Shown: positions 7,852 to 16,352, numbered from the stretch's first letter. The stretch: 59,047 nucleotides of DNA from Nocardioides albidus (GCF_006335005.1 NZ_VDMP01000025.1:121781-180827), one strand, 5' to 3'. Numbers and translations: made by a program. The notes: generated from the sequence alone by a model not told the origin.

Positions 7852-9207
7852 TCAGCCGGCGACGCGGATGAGCTTCTTGTTGACGAACTCCTCCATGCCG
7901 TAGCGGCCGAGCTCGCGGCCGAAGCCGGAGCGCTTGATGCCGCCGAAGGGCAGCTCCGCCGCGTCGAGGCCGACGCCGTTGACGAAGACCATGCCGGCCT
8001 CGATCTGGTCGGCGACGCGCTGGGCCTGGTCGGGGTCGGTGGAGAAGACGTACGAGCCGAGGCCGTACGGCGTGTCGTTGGCGATCTCCACGGCCTCGGC
8101 CTCGTCGGCGACGCGGAAGACCATGGCGACGGGGCCGAACAGCTCCTGGTGGTAGGCCGGGTTGTCGGTCGTGAGGCCCGACAGGACGCCGCTCGGGAAG
8201 AACGCGCCCTTGCGCTCGCCGGCCGAGGTCAGCTGGGCGCCGCCGTCGACGGCCTGCGCGACCTGCTTCTCGAGGGTGTCGGCGGCGGTGACCGACGACA
8301 GCGGGGAGCCCTCGGAGGCGGCGAGGAGCTTCTCGGTGAACTTGGCGACGAAGTCGTCGTAGAGCACGTCCACGACGATGAACCGCTTGCCGCCGTTGCA
8401 GACCTGGCCGGCGTTGTCCATCCGGGCGAAGACGGCGGCGTCGACGGTGGCGTCGAGGTCGTCGCTGGACAGCACGATGAACGGGTCCGAGCCGCCGAGC
8501 TCGAGCACGACCTTCTTCAGGTGGCGCCCGGCGATCTCGGCGACCGCCGCGCCGGCCCGCTCGGAGCCGGTGAGGGAGACGCCCTGGACCCGCGGGTCGG
8601 CGATGATGTCGGCGACCTGGTCGTTGGTGGCGTAGACGGTCGTGTAGGCGCCCTCGGGGAAGCCGGCGTCGCGGAAGATCTGCTCCTGCATGGCCGCCGA
8701 GCGCGGGCACTGCGGCGCGGGCTTGAGCAGGATGGTGTTGCCGGTGACCAGGTTGGGCCCGGCGAACCGGGCGATCTGGTAGACGGGGAAGTTCCACGGC
8801 ATGATCCCGAGCAGCGCCCCGACCGGAGCGCGACGGATGACCGCGGTGCCCTCGCCCTCGCCGAGCTCGATCGGCTCGTCGGCGAGGAAGCGCTCGGCGT
8901 TGTCGGCGTAGAACTCGTAGATCGCGGCCGAGAAGTCGACCTCGCCCTCGGCGTCGGCGAGCGGCTTGCCCATCTCCTCGACCATGGTCGCGGACAGCTC
9001 GGCGCTGCGCTCGCGGTGGAGCTCGGCGACCCGGCGGACGAGGGCGGCGCGCTCGGCAACGGTGGTCTTGCGGCCCCACGAGGAGTATGCCGCCGCGGCG
9101 GCGTCGATGGCAGCCGCGATGTCGGCGTCGGTGGCGGTCGGGACGGTCTCGACCAGCTCTCCCGTGGCGGGGTTGCGGACGGCGTACTCCGTCATCTGCT
9201 GGGTCAT
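7852..9207 (-). CDS. NAD(P)-dependent succinate-semialdehyde/aminoaldehyde dehydrogenase
   Basis: A 451-residue aldehyde dehydrogenase, full length for the short succinate-semialdehyde dehydrogenase group. The catalytic Cys270 is in GQVCNGGKR, the general base in VVLELGGSDPF, and the oxyanion Asn in IMPWNFPVYQ. The C-terminal ELPFGGIKRSGFGRELG is typical. It is the last gene of the polyamine transporter operon (49 bp after potC). A role in oxidising aldehydes made from imported polyamines, such as 4-aminobutanal or succinic semialdehyde, is likely. No transaminase or amine oxidase is in the window, so the route is incomplete here. Confidence 0.88.
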   Translation of the reverse strand: MTQQMTEYAVRNPATGELVETVPTATDADIAAAIDAAAAAYSSWGRKTTVAERAALVRRVAELHRERSAELSATMVEEMGKPLADAEGEVDFSAAIYEFYADNAERFLADEPIELGEGEGTAVIRRAPVGALLGIMPWNFPVYQIARFAGPNLVTGNTILLKPAPQCPRSAAMQEQIFRDAGFPEGAYTTVYATNDQVADIIADPRVQGVSLTGSERAGAAVAEIAGRHLKKVVLELGGSDPFIVLSSDDLDATVDAAVFARMDNAGQVCNGGKRFIVVDVLYDDFVAKFTEKLLAASEGSPLSSVTAADTLEKQVAQAVDGGAQLTSAGERKGAFFPSGVLSGLTTDNPAYHQELFGPVAMVFRVADEAEAVEIANDTPYGLGSYVFSTDPDQAQRVADQIEAGMVFVNGVGLDAAELPFGGIKRSGFGRELGRYGMEEFVNKKLIRVAG

Positions 9208-9256
9208 GGGGTGGTGCTCCTTCTGCGGTTCGGGTGGTGCGGGGTGGTGGGGTGCC

Positions 9257-10057
9257 TCAGCGGACGCCCTCGACGTCGGAGGACAGCCGCTGCGCGAGCC
9301 AGACGGGGATGATCGAGAAGATGATCAGCACGACCGCGACGACGTTGACCACCGGGGCCTGGTTGGGGCGGAACATGTTGTTGAGGATCCAGATGGGGAG
9401 CGTGGTGGCTCCCTGTCCGGCCGTGAACGTCGTCACGATGATCTCGTCGAAGCTCAGTGCGAAGGCAAGCATGCCACCGGCGAGCAGGGCTGAGCGCAGT
9501 TGCGGCAGGGTGACCAGCCGGAAGGTCGTCCAGACGCCCGCGCCGAGGTCGGCGGAGGCCTCCTCGAGGCTGGTGCCCATCCGCCGCAGCCGGGCCTGCA
9601 CGTTGTTGAAGACGGTCACGATGCAGAAGGTCGCATGCGCCACGACGATCGTCCACAGCGCGAGGTCCACGCCCATGATCCCCTTGAAGCCGTTGTTGAG
9701 CGCGATGCCGGTGACCACGCCGGGCAGGGCGATCGGCAGGATCACCAGGAGGTTCACGGCGTCCTTGCCGAAGAAGGAGTAGCGCTGCAGGGCGAGGGCG
9801 AGCAGGGTGCCCAGGATCAGGGCGAGGACGGTCGCGACGACCGCCACCTGGAGGCTGGTCACCAGTGCCTCGCGGGCCCCGTCGCTGTGCGCGGCCCGGC
9901 TCCACCAGTCGAAGGTGACGCCGTCGGGCGGCCAGGTCATCGACTGGCTGGGGTTGACCGAGTTCGCGACGACGACCAGCAGCGGGACGTAGATCAGGGC
10001 GAGCACGCCGAAGGTGAGGCCGCCCAGGACGCGGCGGGAGAGCGGACTGAGGGTCAT
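9257..10057 (-). CDS. potC: Polyamine-type ABC transporter permease (PotC-like)
   Basis: A 266-residue inner-membrane permease with six hydrophobic segments. It carries the cytoplasmic EAA loop that touches the ATPase, seen as GTSLEEASADLGAGVWTTF. The N-terminal LIYVPLLVVVANSVNPSQSMTWPPDGVTFDWW is typical of PotC/YdcV-type spermidine/putrescine permeases. It lies 28 bp after potB and before the aldehyde dehydrogenase. Substrate is inferred from family membership and neighbours. Confidence 0.9.
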   Translation of the reverse strand: MTLSPLSRRVLGGLTFGVLALIYVPLLVVVANSVNPSQSMTWPPDGVTFDWWSRAAHSDGAREALVTSLQVAVVATVLALILGTLLALALQRYSFFGKDAVNLLVILPIALPGVVTGIALNNGFKGIMGVDLALWTIVVAHATFCIVTVFNNVQARLRRMGTSLEEASADLGAGVWTTFRLVTLPQLRSALLAGGMLAFALSFDEIIVTTFTAGQGATTLPIWILNNMFRPNQAPVVNVVAVVLIIFSIIPVWLAQRLSSDVEGVR

Positions 10058-10085
10058 CGGACGCCTTCTCTCAGATAGCCGGCCA

Positions 10086-11000
10086 TCACAGGTTGTCCAG
10101 GGCGCCGGTACGACGGATCGCGGTCAGCAGCACCAGCATCACCACGATCGGGATCATCGCGATCGCCGCCGCCAGCGGGAGGTTGTTGGCCGCGCCCGCG
10201 TTGATGTAGACGAGGTTGCCGAGCATCTGGTTGGCGCCGCCGACGATGTTCACGGTGATGTAGTCGCCCATCGTCAGCGAGAAGCTGAAGATCGCGCCCG
10301 CGACGATGCCCGGGACGAGCAGCGGGAGGACGATCGAGCGCAGCACCAGCCCGCTCGGGGCGCCCAGGTCGCCGGCCGCCTCGAGCAGCGAGTCGGGGAC
10401 CCGCTCGAGAGAGGCGAAGATCGGGAGGATGACATAGGGCAGCCAGATGTAGGCCTGGGTGATGACCACCGCGGTGAGGCCGTAGCCGGGCGAGCCGAAG
10501 CCGGTCCAGTCCGCGAGGCCGCCCTCGGAGAGCACCACGCGCCAGGAGAACACCTTCACCAGGTAGCTGGCCCACAGCGGGGTGAGCACGGCGACCACCA
10601 GCATCCGCCGGACGCGGGGGGTGGCGACCTTCGCCATGTAGAACGCGATCGGCAGCGCGATCGCCACGTCGATGACCGTCACCGCGACCGCGACGCCGAG
10701 CGTGCGGAGGGTGACCGTGCGATAGACCTCGTTGTCGACGAGCGTGCGGAAGTTGTCGAACGTCCACGATCGGTCGATCTCGCTGGTGAGGCTGTCCACC
10801 GACCACAGCGACGTGATCAGCAGCGCCGCCAGCGCGACGACGTACACCAGGAGCATCCAGGCGAGCGGCGCGGAGAGCAGGAGCGAGAGCCGGAGCCACA
10901 CCATGCGGTGCAGCAGCCGGGACCCCGGCCGGGCCACCGGCCCCCGCAGTGCGGGGTCGGTGGTCCGGCCGGGCCGGGTGTCAGCGGACGTGGCGGACAT
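10086..11000 (-). CDS. potB: Polyamine-type ABC transporter permease (PotB-like)
   Basis: A 304-residue membrane permease, partner of PotC. Hydrophobic segments start at about residue 42, after a polar N-terminal tail. The EAA motif is SLLEAAGDLGAPSGLVLRSI. The ATG at 11000 follows the potD stop (11003-11005) by two bases, which indicates tight coupling. Upstream in-frame codons belong to a reading frame crossing potD and are not used. It carries its substrate inward together with PotA, PotC and PotD. Confidence 0.9.
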   Translation of the reverse strand: MSATSADTRPGRTTDPALRGPVARPGSRLLHRMVWLRLSLLLSAPLAWMLLVYVVALAALLITSLWSVDSLTSEIDRSWTFDNFRTLVDNEVYRTVTLRTLGVAVAVTVIDVAIALPIAFYMAKVATPRVRRMLVVAVLTPLWASYLVKVFSWRVVLSEGGLADWTGFGSPGYGLTAVVITQAYIWLPYVILPIFASLERVPDSLLEAAGDLGAPSGLVLRSIVLPLLVPGIVAGAIFSFSLTMGDYITVNIVGGANQMLGNLVYINAGAANNLPLAAAIAMIPIVVMLVLLTAIRRTGALDNL

Positions 11001-11002
11001 GA

Positions 11003-12184
11003 TCAGCCCTTGATCTCCGTCCAGGCCTCGGTCCACTGCGCGTAGTCGGTGCACTCGACGTCGGTGCGCCCGTCGAGGCACTCCTTGACCGGGGTGCGCC
11101 AGAACCACAGCTGCTCGGCGTACTCCTGGTCACCGGCGTGGAAGGTCTCGCAGTGCTTCGGGTCGGTGGTCTGCTCGCAGGCCTCGGGGCTGTTGGGCGC
11201 CTCGCCGAAGTACTCGGTCGCCTGCGCGTTGGCCTCGGGGGACAGGATGTAGTCCATCCACTTGTAGGCGCAGTTGGGGTTCTTCGCCTGCGACGACAGC
11301 ATCCAGGTGTCGTTCCACGCCGTGGCGCCCTCGGTGGGCAGCGTGACGTCGACGTCGGGGTTCTTGATGTTGTTCTTGATGACCTGCCAGGTGGTGCCGA
11401 CCACCGAGTCGCCGGTCTCGAAGGCCTGGATCTCCTTCAGGTAGTCCGACCAGTACTCGCCGACGTACTTGCGCTGCTCCTTGAGCAGCGCGACGGAGGC
11501 GTCGAGCTGCTTCTGGTCGAGCGCGTAGGGGTTCTCGATCTTCAGCTCGGGCTGGGTCTTCATCAGGTAGAGCGCGGCGTCGGCGATGTAGATCGGCGAG
11601 TCGTACGCCGTCACCTTGCCCTTGTTCTTCTCCAGCTGCGCCTTGTCGAACACCGCGCCCCACGACGTGGGCGGCTCGGCGAAGTTCTTCTTGTTGAACA
11701 TCAGCAGGTTGGCGCCGTAGCCGTGCGGGACGCCGTAGTTCTTGCCGTCCACGGTGTTCCACTCGGTGTTCTTGAGGAAGTCGTAGACGTTCTCGTAGTT
11801 GGGGACCAGGTCGGTGTTGATCGCCTGGGCCTCCTTCGACGCGACCAGGCGCAGCGACAGGTCGCCGGAGGCGGCGATGACGTCGTACTCGCCGGACTTG
11901 GCGAGGTTGAACGCCTCGTCGGAGGTGCCGTAGCTCTTGCTGGTGACCTCGCAGCCGGTCTCCTTCTCGAAGGGGGTGACCCAGTCGACCTCGGGGTCGT
12001 TGCTGCCGTCCTCGACGTAGCCGGGCCAGGCGAGGATGGAGACCTTGCCCTCGGTCTTGCCGATCTTCTCGACGGCCTCGACCTTCTTGTCGTCGTCACC
12101 GCCGCCGCACGCGCTCAGCGCGGAGACCGACAGCAGGGTCAGACAGGCGGCGGCCACGCGGCCTTTCCGGAAGGTGTTCTTCAT
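11003..12184 (-). CDS. potD: Polyamine-type ABC transporter substrate-binding lipoprotein (PotD-like)
   Basis: A 393-residue lipoprotein with a signal peptide and lipobox SALSAC; the lipidated residue is Cys26. The mature part begins with a charged linker and then VSILAWPGYVEDGSND, a typical start of spermidine/putrescine-binding proteins. YGVPHGYGANLLMFNKK and a C-terminal WTEAWTEIKG also fit the family. The ATG at 12184 is preferred over an in-frame ATG at 12220 because it places the signal peptide correctly. The exact ligand (putrescine, spermidine or another cation) cannot be read from the sequence. Confidence 0.88.
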   Translation of the reverse strand: MKNTFRKGRVAAACLTLLSVSALSACGGGDDDKKVEAVEKIGKTEGKVSILAWPGYVEDGSNDPEVDWVTPFEKETGCEVTSKSYGTSDEAFNLAKSGEYDVIAASGDLSLRLVASKEAQAINTDLVPNYENVYDFLKNTEWNTVDGKNYGVPHGYGANLLMFNKKNFAEPPTSWGAVFDKAQLEKNKGKVTAYDSPIYIADAALYLMKTQPELKIENPYALDQKQLDASVALLKEQRKYVGEYWSDYLKEIQAFETGDSVVGTTWQVIKNNIKNPDVDVTLPTEGATAWNDTWMLSSQAKNPNCAYKWMDYILSPEANAQATEYFGEAPNSPEACEQTTDPKHCETFHAGDQEYAEQLWFWRTPVKECLDGRTDVECTDYAQWTEAWTEIKG

Positions 12185-12222
12185 CGGTTCTGTCGCTTTC
12201 TCGTTGGTTGCAGGGAGCATTC

Positions 12223-12256
12223 AGGAGCTGGTTCGGGAGCTGGTTCAGGAGCTGAG
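12223..12256. repeat. 12-bp tandem repeat over the potA stop codon
   Basis: Units AGGAGCTGGTTC (12223-12234) and GGGAGCTGGTTC (12235-12246) are followed by a partial third copy AGGAGCTGA. On the coding strand the unit carries the last codons and stop of potA, so the end of the gene is duplicated outside it. It looks like replication slippage. Confidence 0.7.
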
Positions 12257-13324
12257 GGGTACGACGTCCGCGCGGGCGAACCGGACGGTCACGTCCTCGC
12301 CGCGGTGCTCGCGGGTGTCGAGCGAGCCGGTCGACTGCTCGAGGGCGACCAGCTCGACACCGTCGGAGGTGCGCAGGTGCACGCGGTTGCCGGTGCCGAG
12401 GTAGATCGTCTCGACGACGACCGCGTCGAGCCGGACCTCGCCCTCGCGCGGGGTCTCGGTGTCGGAGCCGGGCGAGAGCCGCAGCCGCTCGGGCCGCACG
12501 GCGTGCTCGCCCGCGACGCCGAGGATGCGCTGGGAGGTCTCGGCGTCGAAGAGGTTCGTGGTGCCGACGAAGCCGGCGACGTACGCCGAGGACGGGTTCT
12601 CGTAGATCTCGCGCGGGGTGCCGAGCTGCTGGATGCGGCCGGCGTCAAACACCGCGATCCGGTCGCTCAGCGTCAGCGCCTCCTCCTGGTCGTGGGTGAC
12701 GAACACGAAGGTGATGCCGAGCTCGCGCTGGAGCTGCTTGAGCTCGACCTGCATCTGCTCGCGCAGCTTGAGGTCGAGGGCGCCGAGCGGCTCGTCGAGG
12801 AGCAGCACCCGCGGCTGCAGCACGATCGCCCGGGCGAGGGCGACGCGCTGCCGCTGGCCGCCGGAGAGCTGGGCCGGGCGGCGGGCACCGAGGTGGCCGA
12901 GGCGCACCGTCTCCAGCGCCTGCCGGGCGCGCTCGCGGCGCTCGGCCTTCTTCATGCCGCGCACCCGCAGCCCGTAGGCCACGTTGTCGAGCACGCTCAT
13001 GTGCGGGAAGAGCGCGTAGTCCTGGAACACGGTGTGCACGTCGCGCTCGAAGGGCGCGGAGCGGGTGACGTCGGACCCGCCGAGCTCGACCGTGCCGGCG
13101 GTGGCCTGCTCGAAGCCGGCGATCAACCGCAGGACCGTGGTCTTCCCCGAGCCGGACGGGCCCAGCATCGAGAAGAACTCGCCGTCGGCGATGTCGAGGT
13201 CGACATGGTCCACCGCCACGACGTCGCCGTAGGTCTTGCGCAGCCCGCGCAGCGAGATGGCGGGGTGGTCGGCGGCTCCCCCTGGGGTCGCCGTCTCGGC
13301 GGGAGCGCTGGTCGGGAGCGACAT
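12245..13324 (-). CDS. potA: Polyamine-type ABC transporter ATPase (PotA-like)
   Basis: A 359-residue ATP-binding subunit, first gene of the operon. Walker A is GPSGSGKTT, the Q-loop is VFQDYALFPHM, the signature is LSGGQRQRVALARAI, and Walker B is VLLLDEPLGALD with the switch His in VFVTHDQEEAL. The C-terminal third (about 260-359) is a TOBE-type domain with LGTGNRVHLRTSDG. It is transcribed away from the GntR gene through a 162-bp shared region. Confidence 0.92.
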   Translation of the reverse strand: MSLPTSAPAETATPGGAADHPAISLRGLRKTYGDVVAVDHVDLDIADGEFFSMLGPSGSGKTTVLRLIAGFEQATAGTVELGGSDVTRSAPFERDVHTVFQDYALFPHMSVLDNVAYGLRVRGMKKAERRERARQALETVRLGHLGARRPAQLSGGQRQRVALARAIVLQPRVLLLDEPLGALDLKLREQMQVELKQLQRELGITFVFVTHDQEEALTLSDRIAVFDAGRIQQLGTPREIYENPSSAYVAGFVGTTNLFDAETSQRILGVAGEHAVRPERLRLSPGSDTETPREGEVRLDAVVVETIYLGTGNRVHLRTSDGVELVALEQSTGSLDTREHRGEDVTVRFARADVVPLSS

Positions 13325-13364
13325 CGGATGTGCCTTTCGTCACGTACGGATCGGCGTTAAGATA

Positions 13365-13379
13365 TGACTTCAGAGTTCA
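13365..13379. promoter_or_regulatory. Candidate operator in the potA/gntR divergent region
   Basis: TGACTTCAGAGTTCA has the symmetric pattern TGAnnTCnGAnnTCA. It is one of the few AT-rich islands in the gap, 41 bp from potA and 108 bp from the gntR start. GntR-family operators are often short symmetric sites of this kind, so control of the transporter by the neighbouring regulator is plausible. Binding is inference. Confidence 0.4.
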
Positions 13380-13434
13380 AAGCACAAGGGGTTGCGGCAG
13401 GATTGCTCCGTCAGGTCGCGCACCGGGCCGACAC

Positions 13435-13464
13435 GGGTCCGACCGGACCCGACAGGACCCGACA
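13435..13464 (+). repeat. Hairpin and 10-bp direct repeats in the gntR leader
   Basis: GGGTCC-GACC-GGACCC (13435-13450) can fold into a short hairpin. GGACCCGACA occurs twice in tandem (13445-13454, 13455-13464) and decays into GCACCCGAGA just before the ribosome binding site. It may be a binding site or only slippage; I see no proof of function. Confidence 0.45.
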
Positions 13465-13486
13465 GCACCCGAGAGGAGGAGTCAGG

Positions 13487-14233
13487 GTGGCCGTGCCGTT
13501 CTACGGACGAGCGTCCGCCGCGGTGTTCTCGCCGCTGGAGTCGCTGAGCCGCTCCGAGCTCGTCGTCCGCCGGCTCACCGACGCCATCGCCCTCGGCCTG
13601 CTCCCCGACGCCGAGCAGCTCCCCGGCGAGCTCGACCTGGCCGGCATCTTCGGCGTCTCCACCGTGACGGTGCGCGAGGCGCTGTCGGTGCTGCGCTCCG
13701 AGGGGCTGATCGAGACCCGGCGCGGGCGCGGCGGCGGCAGCTTCGTGCGCACCCCGGAGAACGGGATCAGCCATCTCGCCCGGCGCCGGCTCGACGGCTT
13801 CAGCCTGGGCGAGCTGCGCGACCTCGGCGACGTCTACGCCGCCATCTGCGGCGCCAGCGCCGCGCTGGCCGCCCGCCGGTCCAGCCCCGACGACATCGAC
13901 CGGCTGCAGCGCGTGGCCGACGCCCTCGAGCACGCCGAGAAGCCCGATGCCCGTCGGCGTGCCGACGCGCAGTTCCACATCGAGGTGGCCGCTGCCGCCC
14001 AGTCGCCGCGGCTCTACCACGAGGAGGTCGGGCTCCAGGCGGAGTTCGGCACGCTGCTGTGGCTCGCCTTCGGCGACGACGACAGCCACGCCCAGATGGT
14101 CCGCAGCTGCCGGGCCGTCGTCGCCGCGATCGCCGCGCGCGACCCCCGGGCCGCCCGCGAGGCGGCCGAGCAGCGGGTGAGCGACTCCACCGCCCGTCTC
14201 ATCGACTACCAGCTCAGCGAGGCCAGCAGATGA
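13487..14233 (+). CDS. GntR/FadR family transcriptional regulator
   Basis: A 248-residue regulator. The N-terminal winged helix (about 20-85) has SELVVRRLTDAIALGLL, LDLAGIFGVSTVTVREAL and a wing rich in Arg/Gly. The C-terminal half is an all-helical FCD domain, which usually binds a small carboxylic or amine ligand near a metal. GTG at 13487 is chosen because GGAGG lies eight to ten bases upstream and the protein then begins directly before the DNA-binding domain; an ATG at 13364 would add 41 low-complexity residues. It overlaps the Cache gene by ATGA and is divergent from the polyamine transporter, which it probably controls. Confidence 0.85.
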   Translation: MAVPFYGRASAAVFSPLESLSRSELVVRRLTDAIALGLLPDAEQLPGELDLAGIFGVSTVTVREALSVLRSEGLIETRRGRGGGSFVRTPENGISHLARRRLDGFSLGELRDLGDVYAAICGASAALAARRSSPDDIDRLQRVADALEHAEKPDARRRADAQFHIEVAAAAQSPRLYHEEVGLQAEFGTLLWLAFGDDDSHAQMVRSCRAVVAAIAARDPRAAREAAEQRVSDSTARLIDYQLSEASR

Positions 14234-14946
14234 ACGCACCCACGGGACGCCTCTCCCCCGCCGAGGTCGCGCCGGTCGTCGACGCCGTCGCCGAGATCGC
14301 CGACCACGCCTTCGGGCTCGCCGACGCGATCGCCACCGCCGTCGCCGAGACGCTCGCGGACCGCGCCGCCCCGCGTCGTACCGACCTCGCGGCGGTGGAG
14401 CCGCTGGTCGTTCCCGTCCTCGGTGACCAGCGCCAGCCCGTCCAGGGCGCCGGCTTCGTGGCCGCGCCGGGCGTCCTCCAGGACGCCGAGTGGTGGCTGG
14501 AGTGGTTCGCCCGTGACGCCGACGGCCGCCCCCAGCGCCTGGTCACCCACTCCGAGCCGCAGGCGATCGGGTTCTACGAGTACGAGCACCTGCCGTGGTT
14601 CGTGGTCCCCCGCGAGACCGGTCACCGCCACGTGACCGGCCCGTACGTCGACTACCTGTGCACCGAGGAGTACACCCTCACCTTCACCGTCCCGGTGCTC
14701 GTCGACGGCCGGTTCTGCGGGGTCGGCGGCGCGGACGTCGCCGTCAAGAACGCCGAGCAGGCGCTGCTCCCGGCGCTGCGCGCGAGCGGGCAGCGGATCG
14801 CGGTGGTCAACAGCTTCGGCCGGATCCTGTCGAGCAACAGCGGCCGGCACCTGTGCGGCGACCTGCTCGACGGCATCGCGTTCGACGACGTGCCGCCCGA
14901 CCAGCGCGTCGCCGACCTCCCCCTCGCGGTGGTCGCCGTCGACTGA
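14230..14946 (+). CDS. Soluble stand-alone Cache-domain protein
   Basis: A 238-residue protein that resembles the ligand-binding half of dCache sensors. The core contains WWLEWF (88-93), GPYVDYLCTEEYTLTFTVPV (about 137-156), and GRFCGVGGADVAV with Asp169. This matches the Cache pattern in which a Tyr, Asp and a late Asp hold the amino group of amino-acid or amine ligands. There is no signal peptide, membrane helix or output domain, so it should be cytoplasmic. Co-translation with the GntR gene (ATGA) and position opposite the polyamine importer suggest an amine sensor working with GntR. That role is inference; a binding or enzyme function is possible. Confidence 0.7.
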   Translation: MNAPTGRLSPAEVAPVVDAVAEIADHAFGLADAIATAVAETLADRAAPRRTDLAAVEPLVVPVLGDQRQPVQGAGFVAAPGVLQDAEWWLEWFARDADGRPQRLVTHSEPQAIGFYEYEHLPWFVVPRETGHRHVTGPYVDYLCTEEYTLTFTVPVLVDGRFCGVGGADVAVKNAEQALLPALRASGQRIAVVNSFGRILSSNSGRHLCGDLLDGIAFDDVPPDQRVADLPLAVVAVD

Positions 14947-14969
14947 GCGACCGGTGGCGGCCGCGCACC

Positions 14970-15578
14970 TCAACCGGCAGCAGGTCGGCGGTAGGTCAGG
15001 TGGGTGACGTGCGACGTGGTCCGGGAGGCGACGGGCTCGAGGCCCAGCGGTCCGACGCCGTCGAACATCCGGGAGCCGGAGGCCAGCCCGGCGACGTACG
15101 GGGAGACGTGCAGGCGCAGCTCGTCGAGATGTCCTGCGGCGAGACAGGCGTTGATCGTGGAGGCGCCGCCGGCGATGGCGACATTGCGCTCGCCCGCGGC
15201 GGCGCGGGCGAGCGCCATCGCCGCCTCGAGGCCGTCGGTGACGAAGTGGAAGGTGGTCCCGCCGGCCATCGGCAACGGGTCCCGCGCGTGGTGGGTGAGG
15301 ACGAACACCGGCGCGTGGTACGGCGGGTCCTCGCCCCACCAGCCGCGCCAGGCGAGGTCCCACTCCCCGCGTCCGGGCGTGAACATGTTGCGGCCCATCA
15401 CGAAGGCGCCCGCGTCGACGATCGCCGCGACCTCGGCGGCGTTGTCGTCCCCGTGGTCGAACATCCAGCTGTGCAGCCGGCTCTCGTCGATCGAGCCGAA
15501 CGGCCGCTCCAGCGACTGGTCGGTCGCGGCGCCGAAGCCGTCGAGGGTGATGCTGATGTCCGCCGTCACGATGCCCAT
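14970..15578 (-). CDS. Dihydrofolate reductase/RibD C-terminal-like family protein
   Basis: A 202-residue protein of the RibD_C/DHFR-like family common in actinomycetes. The N-terminus MGIVTADISITLDGF, the VMGRNMFTPGRGEWD segment, PVFVLTHHARDPLPMAGG, and the nucleotide-binding NVAIAGGASTINACLAAG are family marks. It probably binds NADPH. It is not the folate-pathway DHFR itself. It converges with the Cache gene and stands alone. Confidence 0.85.
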   Translation of the reverse strand: MGIVTADISITLDGFGAATDQSLERPFGSIDESRLHSWMFDHGDDNAAEVAAIVDAGAFVMGRNMFTPGRGEWDLAWRGWWGEDPPYHAPVFVLTHHARDPLPMAGGTTFHFVTDGLEAAMALARAAAGERNVAIAGGASTINACLAAGHLDELRLHVSPYVAGLASGSRMFDGVGPLGLEPVASRTTSHVTHLTYRRPAAG

Positions 15579-15637
15579 GCCGGTGGAGACCGGAAGGGCG
15601 GCGCGGACTCATCGCCGGTCGTGGGAGGATCCGGTCC

Positions 15638-16294
15638 GTGCTGGGCATCACCGACCTGCCGACGTACCTCGTCGGCCTGATCCTGATCATCCTGCTGCCC
15701 GGCCCGAACTCGCTCTACGTCCTGTCGGTGGCGGCGCGCCGCGGCGTGCGGGACGGGTACGCCGCCGCGGCCGGGGTGTGGACCGGCGACGCCGTGCTGA
15801 TGACGCTGTCAGCCGCCGGGGTGGCATCCCTCCTGCAGGCCAACCACGTCGCGTTCGCGATCGTGAAGTACGTCGGCGCCGGCTACCTCGGCTACCTCGC
15901 GTTCACCATGCTGCGCGGCGCGCTCCTGATGTGGCGTCAGCGTCGTCGCGCGGTGAAGGCGGTCGAGGAGGGCGCGCCGCCGCCGGTCCCCGGTGAGCGC
16001 CCGTACCGCCGAGCGCTGGTCATCAGCCTGCTGAACCCGAAGGCGATCTTGTTCTTCGTCGCGTTCTTCGTGCAGTTCGTGGACCCCGACTACGCCCACC
16101 CCGCGCTGTCGTTCCTCGTGCTCGGCACGCTCGCGCAGATCGCGAGCGTCGCCTATCTCAGCGCGCTCATCTTCGGCGGAACCCGGCTCGCCGCGGCGTT
16201 CCGCCGGCGCAAGGGTCTCTCCGCCGCGGGCACCTCGGCGGTCGGCGCGATCTTCCTCGGATTCGCGCTCAAGCTGTCGCTTGCCCACGCGTGA
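15638..16294 (+). CDS. LysE/RhtB family amino-acid or metabolite exporter
   Basis: A 218-residue inner-membrane protein with about six hydrophobic segments. The N-terminal LIILLPGPNSLYVLSVAARRG and the following GVWTGDAVLMTLSAAG fit LysE-family translocators. A central polar loop (about 95-120) is basic and proline-rich. The start is a GTG with GGGAGGA eight bases upstream. The exported compound is unknown. Confidence 0.85.
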   Translation: MLGITDLPTYLVGLILIILLPGPNSLYVLSVAARRGVRDGYAAAAGVWTGDAVLMTLSAAGVASLLQANHVAFAIVKYVGAGYLGYLAFTMLRGALLMWRQRRRAVKAVEEGAPPPVPGERPYRRALVISLLNPKAILFFVAFFVQFVDPDYAHPALSFLVLGTLAQIASVAYLSALIFGGTRLAAAFRRRKGLSAAGTSAVGAIFLGFALKLSLAHA

Positions 16295-16301
16295 CCCAAG
16301 G

Positions 16302-16332
16302 CGTACGTATCGCTTCTTGTCTGGACGTACGT
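16302..16332 (+). promoter_or_regulatory. Direct repeats upstream of the Phd/PIN toxin-antitoxin pair
   Basis: CGTACGT occurs at 16302-16308 and again at 16326-16332, 24 bp apart, so on about the same DNA face. It lies just before the antitoxin start. Antitoxins of this class normally bind such repeats to repress their own operon. Autoregulation here is inference. Confidence 0.4.
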
Positions 16333-16352
16333 GCGAAGGTACGGTCGAGGAC

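Noticed and set aside
12184..12220. Upstream ATG at 12220 for the potD-like gene
   Set aside because: It would add 12 residues before the signal peptide and has no ribosome site; the ATG at 12184 fits a normal lipoprotein.
11138..13360. A 740-codon plus-strand frame across potD and potA
   Set aside because: It is a shadow of two conserved ABC transporter genes and lacks a ribosome site or recognisable domain.
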